Assembly: GCA_011316305.1 (NCBI GenBank)
Contig: SAUG01000017.1
Span: 62,001-126,000, forward strand
Length of the DNA stretch: 64,000 nucleotides
DNA from: Rusavskia elegans
Taxonomy: Eukaryota > Ascomycota > Lecanoromycetes > Teloschistales > Teloschistaceae
Reading direction: 5' to 3'
Part shown: in pieces, positions 47,498-58,402 of the stretch
How positions within the stretch are numbered: the first letter of the stretch is position 1
Layout: every line of letters starts with the position of its first letter
The notes under the pieces: model-generated
Database searches by the model: none
The model's input: only the letters and a program-made list of their open reading frames with translations
What the model was told of the DNA's origin: nothing
Made by a program: the position numbers and the translations under genes

Positions 47498-47767
47498 ATG
47501 CACTCAACTTTCCTCCTAATCCTCCTCTCCCCCCTTCTCGCCCTCGCCACCCCTATCAACCCAGGCAACCTCATCGCCCGTGCCCCAATCTACGGCTGCG
47601 CCGCCAACGAATGCTGGACTATGAGCGGGTGCAGCACCGACTGCCTTCCGCCGCCGCCGCCGCCGCCACCCAAGCCCGTCGTTAACCATAATTGCGCGCC
47701 GAACGAATGCTGGCTTACTGTTGGGGGCTGTGCTATCATGAGGTTTGGTACCGAGTGTGCGCCGTAG
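47498..47767 (+). CDS. 89-aa secreted cysteine-rich peptide with duplicated CAxNECW motif
   Basis: The start is ATG 47498, after a C/A-rich leader. MHSTFLLILLSPLLALA is a signal peptide. The mature peptide of about 70 residues has eight Cys in two similar halves separated by a run of eight prolines: YGCAANECWTMSGCSTDC, then the proline run, then HNCAPNECWLTVGGC, with a final Cys in TECAP. The repeat C-A-x-N-E-C-W with two or three residues to G-C suggests an internal duplication, each half probably with two disulfides. LIARAP just before the first half could be a Kex2-like processing zone (one Arg only, so weak). Effector-like or antimicrobial-like function is a guess from architecture; no family is recognised. 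Confidence 0.7.
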   Translation: MHSTFLLILLSPLLALATPINPGNLIARAPIYGCAANECWTMSGCSTDCLPPPPPPPPKPVVNHNCAPNECWLTVGGCAIMRFGTECAP

Positions 47768-48555
47768 GTGGATTGAGGATGGGAGAATTGAAGGGGGAAT
47801 TGGGATAAGGGATGGTGCGGGTGAGGAGAAGGGAATAAAGGATGTAGCTGTGGTGTTGCTGCCTTGGATTGCTTCTTTGAATAATGGATGCTGTTTTGTG
47901 TAAGGAATTTGATCGTAGTCAATGGCACTTGGAAGTATATCATCTTGCCTCCACGATCGAAAGTAAACCGATTTACCGCTGAATAATATATCTCTCGCAC
48001 TGCTGTTTTGACAAATCCATCGGTCTCCTTGTCAGCAGAATTGTTGTTCGGATCAATGAGCTTCATTGGCGAGAGCGAAAGTATATACACTTCCTAGTAA
48101 TCTTGTAGGTGCTGGATGGTGGATAACATAGGCTAGCTACCTTACCGAGGCTTCGATGTCCTAGATCCGCGATTGAGAATCACAGATACTACTATCTTTC
48201 TTTATTGCTTGGCAGCGATGTTTTGTAAAGTTTAAGTAAAATATATTAAAATACTGCGAGCGCCACGGCATCTGCTAGCGATAGCTTTTAAAACGTACTA
48301 GGTAGCTCTACCTAGGACCCTGTCCCTTGCGAGGACGTCTTCTCTTACATCGAGACTAACGGGCGCGCCCTCTGACTCCAGACGGCGTGAGGTGGATAGA
48401 AGGCGTAGACGGGATCTTTGGCAGTCGTTGCTGAAGCCTCCAAATCACAGACGTGCGCCAAAATTAGTACAGCAACAAATACAATTTGCATTTTCACTTG
48501 AAACACTTGCGACCGAGGCTGATTCGGATTACTGGGGCACTTGTATGCCAGGGAT
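47768..48555. other. Intergenic, AT-rich patch
   Basis: No gene is seen. The 48190-48305 stretch is AT-rich and unlike the surrounding DNA (TAAAATATATTAAAATACTG). Confidence 0.45.
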
Positions 48556-49065
48556 TCAGGATATTGAGGATGAGGCTGGTGGGGCCGCAAAACCGTGAGG
48601 CCACAATAGTAGGATGCTCGCCAATGCCCATATAGACCATAGCAGGGAGGCGCCTGAGCTCCTGCCTGGTACGATAGGAACACAAAAATCCGTCAAACGT
48701 GCTAGCTCAGCGAGTGTTATCCCTCGCCTCTCGAGCAGAATGAAAGCGATTCTCCAAGCGAGTAGCGCTGACGAGCTGCTGGCTATGAGCCTAATGAAAA
48801 ACAGTCAAAGGGATATGAGACCGGTGACTTGAGCCTGATACAATTGGGAGCCGTAGGTAAACATTGTTGAACCCGCCCCAATCTCGAATACATGGTGGTC
48901 AATCCGGAGGATGCCAACTACCAAGGCGGTCGAGGCCAGCAAGTGAACAATGAATAGATACCATGCTTTGCAGATGTTCCAAATTCCAGCGTCATCAGAG
49001 CGGGTAAGACACGTAGTTTGCCGGGCTATTTGAGCTTGTTCTTCGATGACAGCTTCGTATGTCAC
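48556..49065 (-). pseudogene. Remnant of a fungal multi-pass membrane protein
   Basis: Two adjoining minus-strand frames read like consecutive parts of an uncharacterised fungal membrane protein. 49065-48805 has IWNICKAWYLFIVHLLAS, ALVVGILRIDHHVFEIG and SQLYQAQVTG. About 48800-48556 has LLAWRIAFILLERRGITLAE and SLLWSIWALASILLLWP. They are in different frames with no intron of acceptable length between, and no start is evident, so this is most likely a decayed or truncated copy. The family is remembered from the WR-A-F-LLE-RGIT pattern only, without a name or function. Confidence 0.35.
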
Positions 49066-50616
49066 GCCGTGCTTGTCGATGATCCTATTCTTTTTGGGTT
49101 TTGAAAACCTACCAGAAAACGAATCCGATAAATGTTGTTCCCTTGGATGAGATGTTAGGCCCGTCGCGCGGTGAGTTACTTAGGCTGTGTTCTGGGTACA
49201 GGACTTTAGATACGCTGCCGCAGATTAGGCAGTCGGGGGACTATATATGCAGCCGATCTGGCGCCCACTCAGCCAGCTCGATGGCTGCTCTCCTCGCCAC
49301 CTATAGCCTAGACCAAAGTGGAGGTTGGGGCTCCATGGTTTGTCTGGAACGCGGCTCCGCGCTGCGATGTGGCAGCCTTCACTGTAATGGGTATGGAAAC
49401 AGAGGGATTCTCCATATGCAGTCGCTAAGAGGCGAGGCAGCTGCCAACGCTGCATGTAGTGTGTAGGGTGATTGAATAACATGATTGGTGCTAGCAGGCG
49501 CACTGGTGGCAGTGCTAATTCACAGGATAACCTAACTAATTCTGGGGAGCTTAAAACTTGAGTGGGAAGCAATCCCAATAGAAGAGAAACAGGAGCGCAG
49601 TGCATACCGATACATGGTGCTTGGAGAAGATAGTAAAGCTCTCCCTGTGATAGACGTAGTGACAACATGTGTGTAAAAAGGGGTAGATAGGTGGAGAACC
49701 ATTTTGGTAGGGGTTTCCCATGACTTAGCATTACCACTGAAGGGGGCTTCAGAACGGCGACCCCGCGACGGTTTCCCGTTATACAGAGGCTCAGGATAAC
49801 GTTTTCCACTTTCGGTCGATTGTCTCTAGAGGCATTCATCTTTAGCGGACCTAGTGGGGTCAAAACATGGATACTTAGCCCGGTCCCTTGTTGTTCCTAT
49901 TGACGAATCCTGGAGGTCATTGACCGATCTGAGCCTTTAGGTTACCCCCCGGGTCTATCCTATTAGTCATAACTATAGTGATGCTTTTAGACTCGTCCGC
50001 GATCATCTCGAATAGAGCAGAGACGACGATTTCAATTTCGAAGGTTCCTATGATTGAGTTGTGCACGGACCGTGACGTCTCAAGAAGACCTAGCTTTCTT
50101 GGGCTTAGTGCGGCTTGGCATTGTTTCCATCCAGCTTCAGGGGCTTCGTAATTATCTTCAAGACACAGAGTTGAATGGACTTCCACCACATATATGTTAC
50201 TACCACTACTATCGGACCCGTACGAGTTTTTGAAAAGCATCAAGAGTTATGCATCTTGGATAGTCAGTCTACGTCTGATGTACTTTCTTGTCTCAAAGAC
50301 CTTCCTACTACTTGTTATCCATCTTCGTTTTTTGATGCTGGTGAAAAAGCATAGAGCTCCTTGAAAACGCTGAATTTGGCAACCCAGCGAATAGAGGTAC
50401 AGATCTGCAGGTTACAGTGGTAGTAGACTGCCTCTGAGTGCTAGGGGATGAAGGCGATCTTGCTCAGGGACCGTTATTCGATGTTGCAAAACTTCGGGAT
50501 TCTTCTATGAAGGATCTCTGTAGGATATTGGAGAGCTGTTCATTTGACAAGGGTCGATGGAATTCCAAACCAGTCGTTAAAGCGCTGGGACTTCTGCCCA
50601 CTCGTAATAAGATTTT
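49066..50616. other. Gene-poor stretch
   Basis: Short frames on both strands only. One of 75 codons on the plus strand (50438-50662) overlaps the end of the CorA-like gene, and one of 212 codons on the minus strand (49225-49863) has no family resemblance. No repeat or transposon end was recognised. Confidence 0.4.
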
Positions 50617-52950
50617 TCATGCCAAGGTACCGGCCGCGTACGCAGCGGAATTGGTGTTCTGATGTCTCCCGGTATTGTCCTTGGTTTCTTTTTTCTTCCG
50701 GGTGCGAAGCATGTTACGCATGCTGTCACGTCCCCTTGACACAGCGTCTTTGATGTATGGAAGACTGAGAACAAGAATGTACGTGATCGCACACAGTAGG
50801 ATAGTCACTATGATGTAGGAAATGAGGTCTGCGCTGTTCGGGAGAGCGTCCATTCCATAGATTGACTGGAATACGCAGGTTAGCCTGGATCTTTGTCGTG
50901 AGGGTATAAGCTTACGGTGGCTAAGTTCAGTGGCAGATACGCAATTGTCACGATGGTGAGTAACCGGATATTACCATTCTGCTCTGTTGCCAGTCGACCT
51001 TCTGCGACCGAAGAGGCTAAGAGGAGCTGTAGCCGTTACGTCAGCCACTAGGAAAAGAGATATTGGTGTCAACTTTGTATTGACTGACCCCGTTGCTTAG
51101 ACTTTGCACTTCCTGCCCTTTACGTTCAATCCGATCTCGTATTTTTCCTAACTTCTCCTGATGTTCTGTGATAAATCTCTTCCGCATCTCGTGTTCCTTC
51201 GTCGAGCCCTGTGGCGAGCCGTCAAAGTCTCTCGCGGAGTGAAGTATAACAGGGACAATGCGCAAGGTTCCATCGATATATTCTGCGAACAGTCGAAGCG
51301 ACTGAAGGGCCCAGAAATGCCTTTTCGAATTAGAAAAGTTTCGATCCTCGAAAAGGATTTTTTGTCGCGTATTGCTGTCAACGGTCACAGAGCTCTACTT
51401 CTCAGTAAGCAAAAGTACTTCGAACGAATAAAATTTCGCCAAAGCGAAACGGAGAAGCTATACTGAAAGCGTAGTTTGTGCGTCAAGCGCATCTAGGACT
51501 TTTTCCCATTCATGAACGATCCAAAATAAATTATTCTGGACCCAATAGACGCCAGATGTGTTTGGGTTTCTAGATTTCCTCCAGTCTTCTCTCATTCTTT
51601 TGCCCATGTATTGACTTAGAGGACTAAGAACCACCATTAAAGTCGGCTCATTAGGTGCTAGAAGGCCACTCCATGAGACACTGAATTTCCTTTCGCAAAT
51701 GTATTTTCCGTCCATTGCATTGATGTTGAAGATCCCAGTTGGAGACAAAGGAGCACAGTCGGCAGCCGGTGCCTCATCCGTAACGCTGAAGTAAGGGACC
51801 GTGAAAGCCGATATCTAGACAACGCATCGGATCAGCCATCAGTAATCTGCTAGCTGGGCAGATACATCACGAAATGAACCTGATTTACATGACGAGCGGC
51901 ATCTCCATATCTGAATCCGTGCTCTTCACAATAATGTCGATCTATAGATCTGGTACTCAAATGTCTTCGAAGGGCAGCATATATGGTCGCGTAGTCATGG
52001 TCCTTGTTGTACGCAGCACATAGTAGAATTGTGCTCAATGGGCTGGGAGTGAAAGCGTTGGCTACGCTAGATGGTATCAGAGGTTGCTGACAGCGCTGCA
52101 CTGCAGTCTGCATGGTAGGAAGATTATCTTACATAACTCTGTCTTTAGACTCCTCCGTGGTTCTCTAGAGGTTTATTCTCTTAGCTTGCCGAGGTAATGC
52201 AGGTTGTGGTTTGAGATCTATGTACCTGCCTGAAAAGTCTTTGCAGCATCCCACTCTGATGGGTAGCACCCACAGTTGGTCCATTACATTCGCCCGTATA
52301 CAAGACAATGTGGCGGCGTTGATCGTAGTCAATCACATAGAATGCTGTTTGACCAGAGTTGGTGGCCTTGTCGACAAATTTGGGGTCTCTCTTGAATGTG
52401 AAACGAGTGAGATCGTTTAGTGCTTTCGCTGCGATGAACCTTGCCGCAGGATCCGTGGAGTCAACATCAGGAAGGTCTGTTGGGCGGTTCACGATGAGCC
52501 ATAATCACATTGGAGATTAACTGGGACTCGCCTCTCCACGTGCCGCCACCGCAGCCGGGCTCCCGTGCTCGTTCCTCGATCCGTTGATGTAGGAGAGTAT
52601 TACTCCAAGGCATTGCCCAATCGTCAGGAATACGGGAGATCGTTCCTGGCGAGGGAACATGGTGCGGAGCTGGACTGGCCGAAGAGGGATCTGTATTCTT
52701 CGTCTTTATTCTACTGTCTTTGTTTGCATCATATCTGTCCTCAGCTCAGAATATACAGCAAGGTTGACGACCAGTAAATTCACCAAACGCGGATAAGTGC
52801 ATACATACCCTCGGCACTCTCAAGAACCTTAATATTCTCCTGAGCTGTATCTTTCGACGCCAGGTCAAACAACGCCTGCAAGCATTGTACCTGTTCTTGA
52901 TGATGTCGTTCGAGTTGGGCAATCAACTCCTGTGCTTTGACTTGCTCCAT
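50617..52950 (-). CDS. CorA-like membrane protein (divalent cation transporter family)
   Basis: This is a multi-exon gene for a fungal CorA-like protein, a family of two-helix Mg2+ channels with a large cytosolic domain. Well-supported exons: 52950-52809 (MEQVKAQELIAQLERHH), about 52476-52226, 52107-51889, 51814-51464, 51394-51089, 51026-50916 and 50865-50617. Introns are 118, 74, 69, 62 and 50 nt for the last five. A further exon containing WAMPWSNTLLHQRIEERARE (about 52530-52700) probably belongs in the 332-nt gap after exon 1, but I cannot place its borders. Family marks: VQNNLFWIVHEWEKVLDALD, SNSKRHFWALQSLRLFAEY, a coiled region RDRIERKGQEVQSL, then helix 1 (NIRLLTIVTIAYLPLNLAT) and, across the last splice, SIYGMDALP followed by helix 2. 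The signature GMN is GMD here, which may mean altered or no transport. Confidence 0.7.
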
Positions 52951-53562
52951 TGCTTGATATTTGCGGTATAGAACACCACCCTCATCCTAGAGTTGCAGAA
53001 GCTACCAAGAAATGCCTAGATGTTGGACTTTACGACCAAAGACAATGGTTGAAGAATATGAGTAAAACCATACCTGATCAGACAGGCTGGGGGCTGCTAG
53101 TGTCTAAACACCGCCATTTCAAGAATCTGCTCTTTTTCAGTGTTCAAACCGAAAAGGGGGAGCAAAGTAAGAGACGGCACAAAATGGAAGTTCGAGGCTT
53201 CTTTCAGCTGGGAATTTTAAACGTAAAGAGAATAGCCTGCTTAGTTAATAGGATTGGCATTCGGTAAGTAGCTAATACTTAATCGAACGTTTTAAGGTAG
53301 CGTATTTTATAAAATACACTAGCCCTGAACAGCAAAACGATACCTCACGTTTTTTTCCTCTGAGACTCACCGCGCTCATATTTGGTTGATAGTACCTTGA
53401 TGGAAGTCGATAATTCAGTTATTAAGCCACTACGCATAGCACTCTCTATCTGTGATCACTAGACCTTGCAGAATGGCTCTGCATTCGTGAAAACCTGCCA
53501 GTCCGGCCATTCCGTACCGAGGCCAGCACGTCCTCCAGGCTTCCATATTCATCACGATTTTC
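52951..53562. other. Intergenic, no gene seen
   Basis: It contains a short perfect palindrome GTATTTTATAAAATAC near 53300-53316 and AT-rich DNA around it. The frames present are shadows or chance. Confidence 0.4.
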
Positions 53563-54712
53563 TCACAGGTGCAACTTGCCCTTACTAACCAAATCCGTTC
53601 TGCGAGGGTGATCTGTCTCGTCTTCATACCTCTTCCTTGCCCCCGGTATTTCTTCCATTTCCTCCATTTCCTCCAGCAACATCAGCTTGTCACTACCGTC
53701 ATCCGGCCAGTCCAATGGACGCGGGCTGGGCAATTTTCGAAAGTTCCTTTCCTCCCACAATCGCACGAATCTTTGTCTAATGTTATATAATGGATGACTC
53801 ATCTGAGAGCGCTCCAGGATAGTTGGCCCCTGCTGACCATCTTCTGCTAGTGTGATCGTTGGATGACCTGTCTGACAGCAATTCGGGGCAGTTAGACTTT
53901 GTTCACGGTTCAGCATTCCTGGTAGACCCAGTGGTGAGCCCGCTCGGCTCTTCCCTGTATTATGTGATCCCTGCATTTCTTTGCCAAGTGCTTTAACATC
54001 GTTCTGTTCGTTCTCATCAAGATCATGGAATCCCTTCAAGGAACGTGTAGTCTTGAATTGTGGGAAGTGCTGCGAAAGGTATAGCTCTAGGGCCCGATCG
54101 ATCTGGGACGGGCCCGCCCGGCGCATAGTCCACGAACGGCAGCATAGTCGCAGTCGGGCTGCTCTCTGTATGTTGCTGAAGTAGGTCGGGTGGAGTATTG
54201 GTGTCGTTGAAGACATCCCTTCGGCAGACTGCTCCTTCTTCGGCATACGAGCCATCAGATCAGCCAGTTCCGACCGTCTGTCGAGACGTAACAAGGCCTC
54301 AACCTCTTGCCCAGTGATTCGCGATGAGATAGTAGCAGGCAGGTGACTCCAGCGCCGGACTGGTATGTTGTTGTACCCCAGCACGATTCGTTGCTGATCA
54401 TACCAAACCTTAGGACCGTAAGTAGGGTTTAGAGACTCGTCTGGGGGGTCGTATTGAAAGAGTATCTCTGGACGATTCACCCGTTCGGGACCCCAAGTAT
54501 GGTACGCTTCCATATATGATGTTACATCATCCACGTGGCTCCCTTGACCCCATGGGATTTTATAGGTACCCTTTTGTGCTGCCTCATCAATCAAGCGCCG
54601 GCGAATGTCATTGTGGTATACTGCAGGGATCCATTTGTTCGAACCCGTGGTCAGGTACTCTAAGCTATCAGCAGTACCGCGGACCCGTGCTGCTTGTGCT
54701 TGTGCTTGTCAG
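53563..54712 (-). CDS. Unknown protein carrying the PAVYHNDIR module (3' exon of a larger gene)
   Basis: This is an open frame of about 380 codons, from an upstream stop near 54715 to the stop at 53563. The first Met in frame is at 54594, but homology begins earlier (GSNKWIPAVYHNDIRRRL), so the true start is in an upstream exon. The module runs from 54640 to about 54230 and matches the 2750-5269 gene along its length: PAVYHNDIR, DVTSYMEAYHTWG, RPEILFQ, LPATISSRITGQEVEALLRL, ARMPKK, then TTRSLKGFHDLDENE. The C-terminal 150 residues are hydrophilic, with an acidic Met-rich cluster (LMLLEEMEEMEEIP). Candidate upstream exons are 54898-54720 (FACFAWPINKQPKEHP, faintly zinc-finger-like) and 55086-54922 (a charged 54-aa frame starting MNDNTSSKGEQ). 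Neither could be joined securely. Function unknown. Confidence 0.6.
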
Positions 54713-56740
54713 GACCCTTGCTTCATCATGTCTAGAGCTTGCCTTTCGCAAGCTCAGGGTATACCAGCTTGCAGTGGCACACTCACTTGGGTGCTCCTTA
54801 GGTTGCTTGTTGATCGGCCATGCAAAACATGCAAAACCATCAGTCCCTTCAAAGGGTCGTCGTCGTTTTAGCTGGGTCTTAATATGGGAGTCTTTCAAGA
54901 TCGCTATATGGTACGAGGCTGTTAGCCAGTAGCACCACTTGTACCAACACCTTGTGCCATGAGCCCCCTACCCTTTTTGGAGGCGGAGTCATTGTCAGAC
55001 TTCTCAGGAACCTTCTCATGACCGCCGCTGCTCTCTTCGTCGTTGTTGGCTTTCTGTTCGCCTTTCGAAGAAGTATTGTCGTTCATTATGGCTGTATTGA
55101 TACCAGCTGTTAGCACTGATCAGGTTGTGGAAGTTCCTATGCGTACAATGTGCGGATGCGAGTACGTTACTGTGCTGCTCGATAGCATAATCATGTACTC
55201 TTTGCATGGATCGGTCTAGCGTATGGTCGATGCCACCAATCATCGTTCCTGGAGCTTGTCCTGCTGCTGTAACCGAGGAGCCACTGATTAGTGACAGTAT
55301 GCCTATTGATACCATGTCGAGTACTGTCTTTACCTTCTTGAGAGGTGTTTCCTTCACCTTGCCCACCAGCATGTTCTGGTTCGCATCGAGTTTTCATAAT
55401 GCCCTTAGCGAGAACCGTAATATGCATCGCAGCAACCCCGAGCTGGCGACGATATATATCTGTTGTATAGATACAGAGTGGACTCCTTCCGCATGCCAGC
55501 TGCTGCAGATCTTGCGGTGTGACGGTGATTTCGATCTCCCTAAGAGGAACAATACACTCGATGTGGAGGAGCTGGTAGTCTGGGGTGACAAGGGAGCAGA
55601 CAGTATTCGGGCCCTGTCTGGTAATCTGAAGCGACTGTCTTAGGAGTAGTTCACACAGACTTGGGCGTGCTCCTCACGGAGAAGGATGTCAGTGAAGCTG
55701 CGTTGTCCACGGATACGTCAGTGGAAAGAAAAGAACGATGTAGAGATGCAATTATGTGAAGAATGTCAGTCGGTCTGGATTAAGATGTCTTGAGGCCAAG
55801 ACGACCCCCCGCTTAGCGGTGTTGAGGTATAGCTCCATGATCGTTCCTTCCGCCATTCAAGAAGTGATATGCCTAGCGTGCATACTCATAGGCTCAGCTC
55901 ATAGTTAGATCGAGACAGCAGAAGGGGAGACGAAGGATGCAACAAGCTAAAAGGGATCTTGAATTCCCATTGCGCTGGCTCACTCTTCCAATCCTGCTGT
56001 GATTAGGTGTGATTATAGGCAGATTAATAGGGGACGGTTCAGCCTTTTCTATTATCATACGGAGTGGTCCCGCCCGCGTGCACTGAGTCAAGTCGATGAC
56101 ACAGGCTTGATGAACAGACCTAAGCAGCTTATATGTGTGGCTATTGTCCGTCACGCCATGGCTGAGAAACCAAAAGCGGAGGAAATTCCACGACGACTTC
56201 GACTAGAGACAGAAACCCAAGCTAAGATAGAGATCAAGTACAATGGTTTTGGAACGCATCGGATGGTCTGGCGGGAGCGCATAGCAGACTGAGAATGGTA
56301 TGAGAGCATGGCGCTTCCATTCAGGTTCAGAGCAGCGAGGCATTTATTTGCAATTCTAAGGGCAGGGGTTCAAGATGGTATGTGGTTTTGCCATCAGACC
56401 ATTGCGTAGACACTGACGACCTCACGACTATGTATTGGACATAGCAGCACAGACGCGTTTACCGTGATCACAACAGCCGAGGCAACGCGTAGCATGCAGC
56501 ACACCAATCGTATTGAGATTGAGGTCATTAGTCAGCAGATTTGTCAGCACAATAGCGCACAAACTCGTTGAACATTTTCCATCATCAGCTTCTGGCACTC
56601 AACAGTGAAGATCAGATCCTCCGATGTTACTACACTTATTCGGGCATTATAAATCTTGTTCTGCGACGCCCTTGTCGCACCTGCTCTCAATGGGCCACCC
56701 TTTCTCCCCCAACCCTTCTCTTTCATGAATTTCTTGTCCT
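54713..56740. other. Gene-poor stretch with possible exons
   Basis: Minus-strand frames at 54922-55086 and 55016-55643 could be upstream exons of the preceding gene. The latter includes a hydrophobic segment, VLDMVSIGILSLISGSSV, and EITVTPQDLQQLACG. No consistent splicing was found. 55650-56740 shows only chance frames. Confidence 0.35.
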
Positions 56741-57423
56741 TCAGAGCCTACTCGTGGCCCCGTTCCTCGCAATTTTCCTTGTCGCTCTGTTGACCGCTTC
56801 CTTGAAGTTAAATGCCTTTTCACCGTCGTAATCTGAGCATCGCTCCTGGAATCTCGGCCCCCTGGAGTCTTTTTCTTCGGTGTCATAGCCATTAGGTAGG
56901 GAGTCTATACGTTCCAAGACCGTGAGCATGCAAAACAGTAGGTGATCTTGTTCTTTTTTGTCGGGTCGATTGAACAGCGTCGCCTCTTGCCTGTCCAGGC
57001 AAGCATCTACCAGCCCTTCCTCCATGGCTCCTCTCTTGGCATTCTTCCATGCAGCGGTAACTTCTTATTCTGTATATTTTCGCCAGCCAATAGTATTGTT
57101 CGTCTTGCGCCACTCTTCCGGCATCAGTTCATCGAGATAATCGATGTTTTTACGAGTAGCCGACTCAACAGAGTCCGTTCGATCCAGCCTCGCTTCCAGA
57201 CATCAATGCTTTGCTCCAGTGTAGTGTAGGACTTGAAGTAGTGAGGGACAGCTGAAACGCCTGTGCCAAGACACGCCATGCTCATCTCTGAATACAGTCC
57301 TCTGGTTTCTGGAGAAGACTGATCCTCTTGGCCCTCTATTCGCGTGAATGTTCGGAGCATACGGTCACGAAGATCCCACAGCGTTGAGCGGATATCATGA
57401 CGCAGCAAGGCCGCCATTTCCAA
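56741..57423 (-). pseudogene. Downstream part of a decayed PAVYHNDIR-family gene
   Basis: Two consecutive minus-strand frames continue one another across a frameshift near 57140 and an in-frame TAA near 57070. The first contains LRHDIRSTLWDLRDRMLRTF and YTTLEQSIDVWKRGWIERTL. The second contains YLDELMPEEWRKTNN, then after the stop TAAWKNAKRGAMEEGL and DKKEQDHLLFCMLTVLERID. The spacing and pattern recall the segment after the module in the 53.6-54.7 kb gene. Without an intron that repairs both lesions this is best read as a pseudogene; a multi-exon live gene is not excluded. Confidence 0.4.
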
Positions 57424-57767
57424 GCCTGTGCGCTTCGTGCGTAAGTGTTGCAGGTAGATGCTTCCAGTCTAAGATGGGTTTATTCTTCGGCCCATGCATG
57501 ATCTTCTCTCCATCTTGCCAATCCCGAATAGCGTAAACAGGGTGAGGGTGATTCTTTTCCCTGTTAATGTCCACTTTCGCACGAGGAATGCCCTTCCAAG
57601 AGAACGTTGATGGTCGTGAATGTGCTGCTGGATGCAGGCGACGAGCTTCTTTGTCGCCATGTTTGCGGCGGGCATATTCTGCATGGTGCAGGTATCGAGT
57701 TGCGGATGAGCTTTTGCTGTTGGTAGTTGGAGGTTTTTCGAGTTTCGAGGCTATGTTTCATATCTTG

Positions 57768-58402
57768 CGACCCCACGCTTTGTATGCAGTGTTATAGGCG
57801 GTCATGTCGTTCCGGTCGGTGCCTGTACCCCGTTGGGAGCCATACTGATCCTCTTTTGCTGCATCATCAATCAAGCAAGGATGAATTGCGTCTTGTCGGA
57901 CAGCCAGAACATCTGTGATGCTCATGATTGTACTTCATTTCGGTGCGAGTCGTTCAATTTTCTGACCTCGTCGTTCTGGTGAATTTCCCAAATATGCTCC
58001 ACACGGATCTCTGAGCTTCAGTATTTCATCCAAGTGTATAGGTTGCTGGTTATTCACCAACGTGCGGAAAGTACCCTTAATTGCAGCTGCTTGGATCAAA
58101 AGAGAATGTGTCGGGGAGTGGCCGACTGCGGGTACCCCTTCATTCGGGACGAGCTTGAATTTCACTCGATCTCCATCTTTCCGAGTAAGGGGGGTATGGC
58201 GTCTCATAATCCGGCTTGAGTCGTTAGGCGTCTTGGTCTTTCTTTCTGCATTAGACTGACTGACGTAAGCTCGAATATTAGACAAAGAGATTATTTGCGT
58301 CTTAATCTTACTTACGTTTACTTTGGCATCCGCAAGCTTTTCTTTATACGCCTCCTCGCGTGCTTCCTCCTCGATTTGCTTCATGACTGACTCCTTGTAC
58401 AT
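57768..58402 (-). pseudogene. Two tandem decayed copies of the PAVYHNDIR module
   Basis: Reading leftwards, 58402-57935 encodes a helical, charged stretch (MKQIEEEAREEAYKEKLADA), then VPAVGHSPTHSLLIQAAAIKGT, then a stop. Immediately after, 57930-57768 encodes VLAVRQDAIHPCLIDDAA and, without a gap, NDMTAYNTAYKAWG, then a stop. The second aligns over 47 positions, ungapped, with the 54.6-kb module (PAVYHNDIRRRLIDEAA ... DVTSYMEAYHTWG). The two are in different frames with stops between, so at least one is dead. Together with 2750-5269 and 53563-54712 this makes four copies of the module in the window. Confidence 0.5.

Noticed and set aside
49225..49863. 212-codon minus-strand frame
   Set aside because: No domain, biased composition and no homologue pattern; it may be chance in a gene-poor region.
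53300..53316. Palindrome GTATTTTATAAAATAC
   Set aside because: A perfect but AT-only short palindrome, expected by chance in AT-rich DNA; no associated gene.
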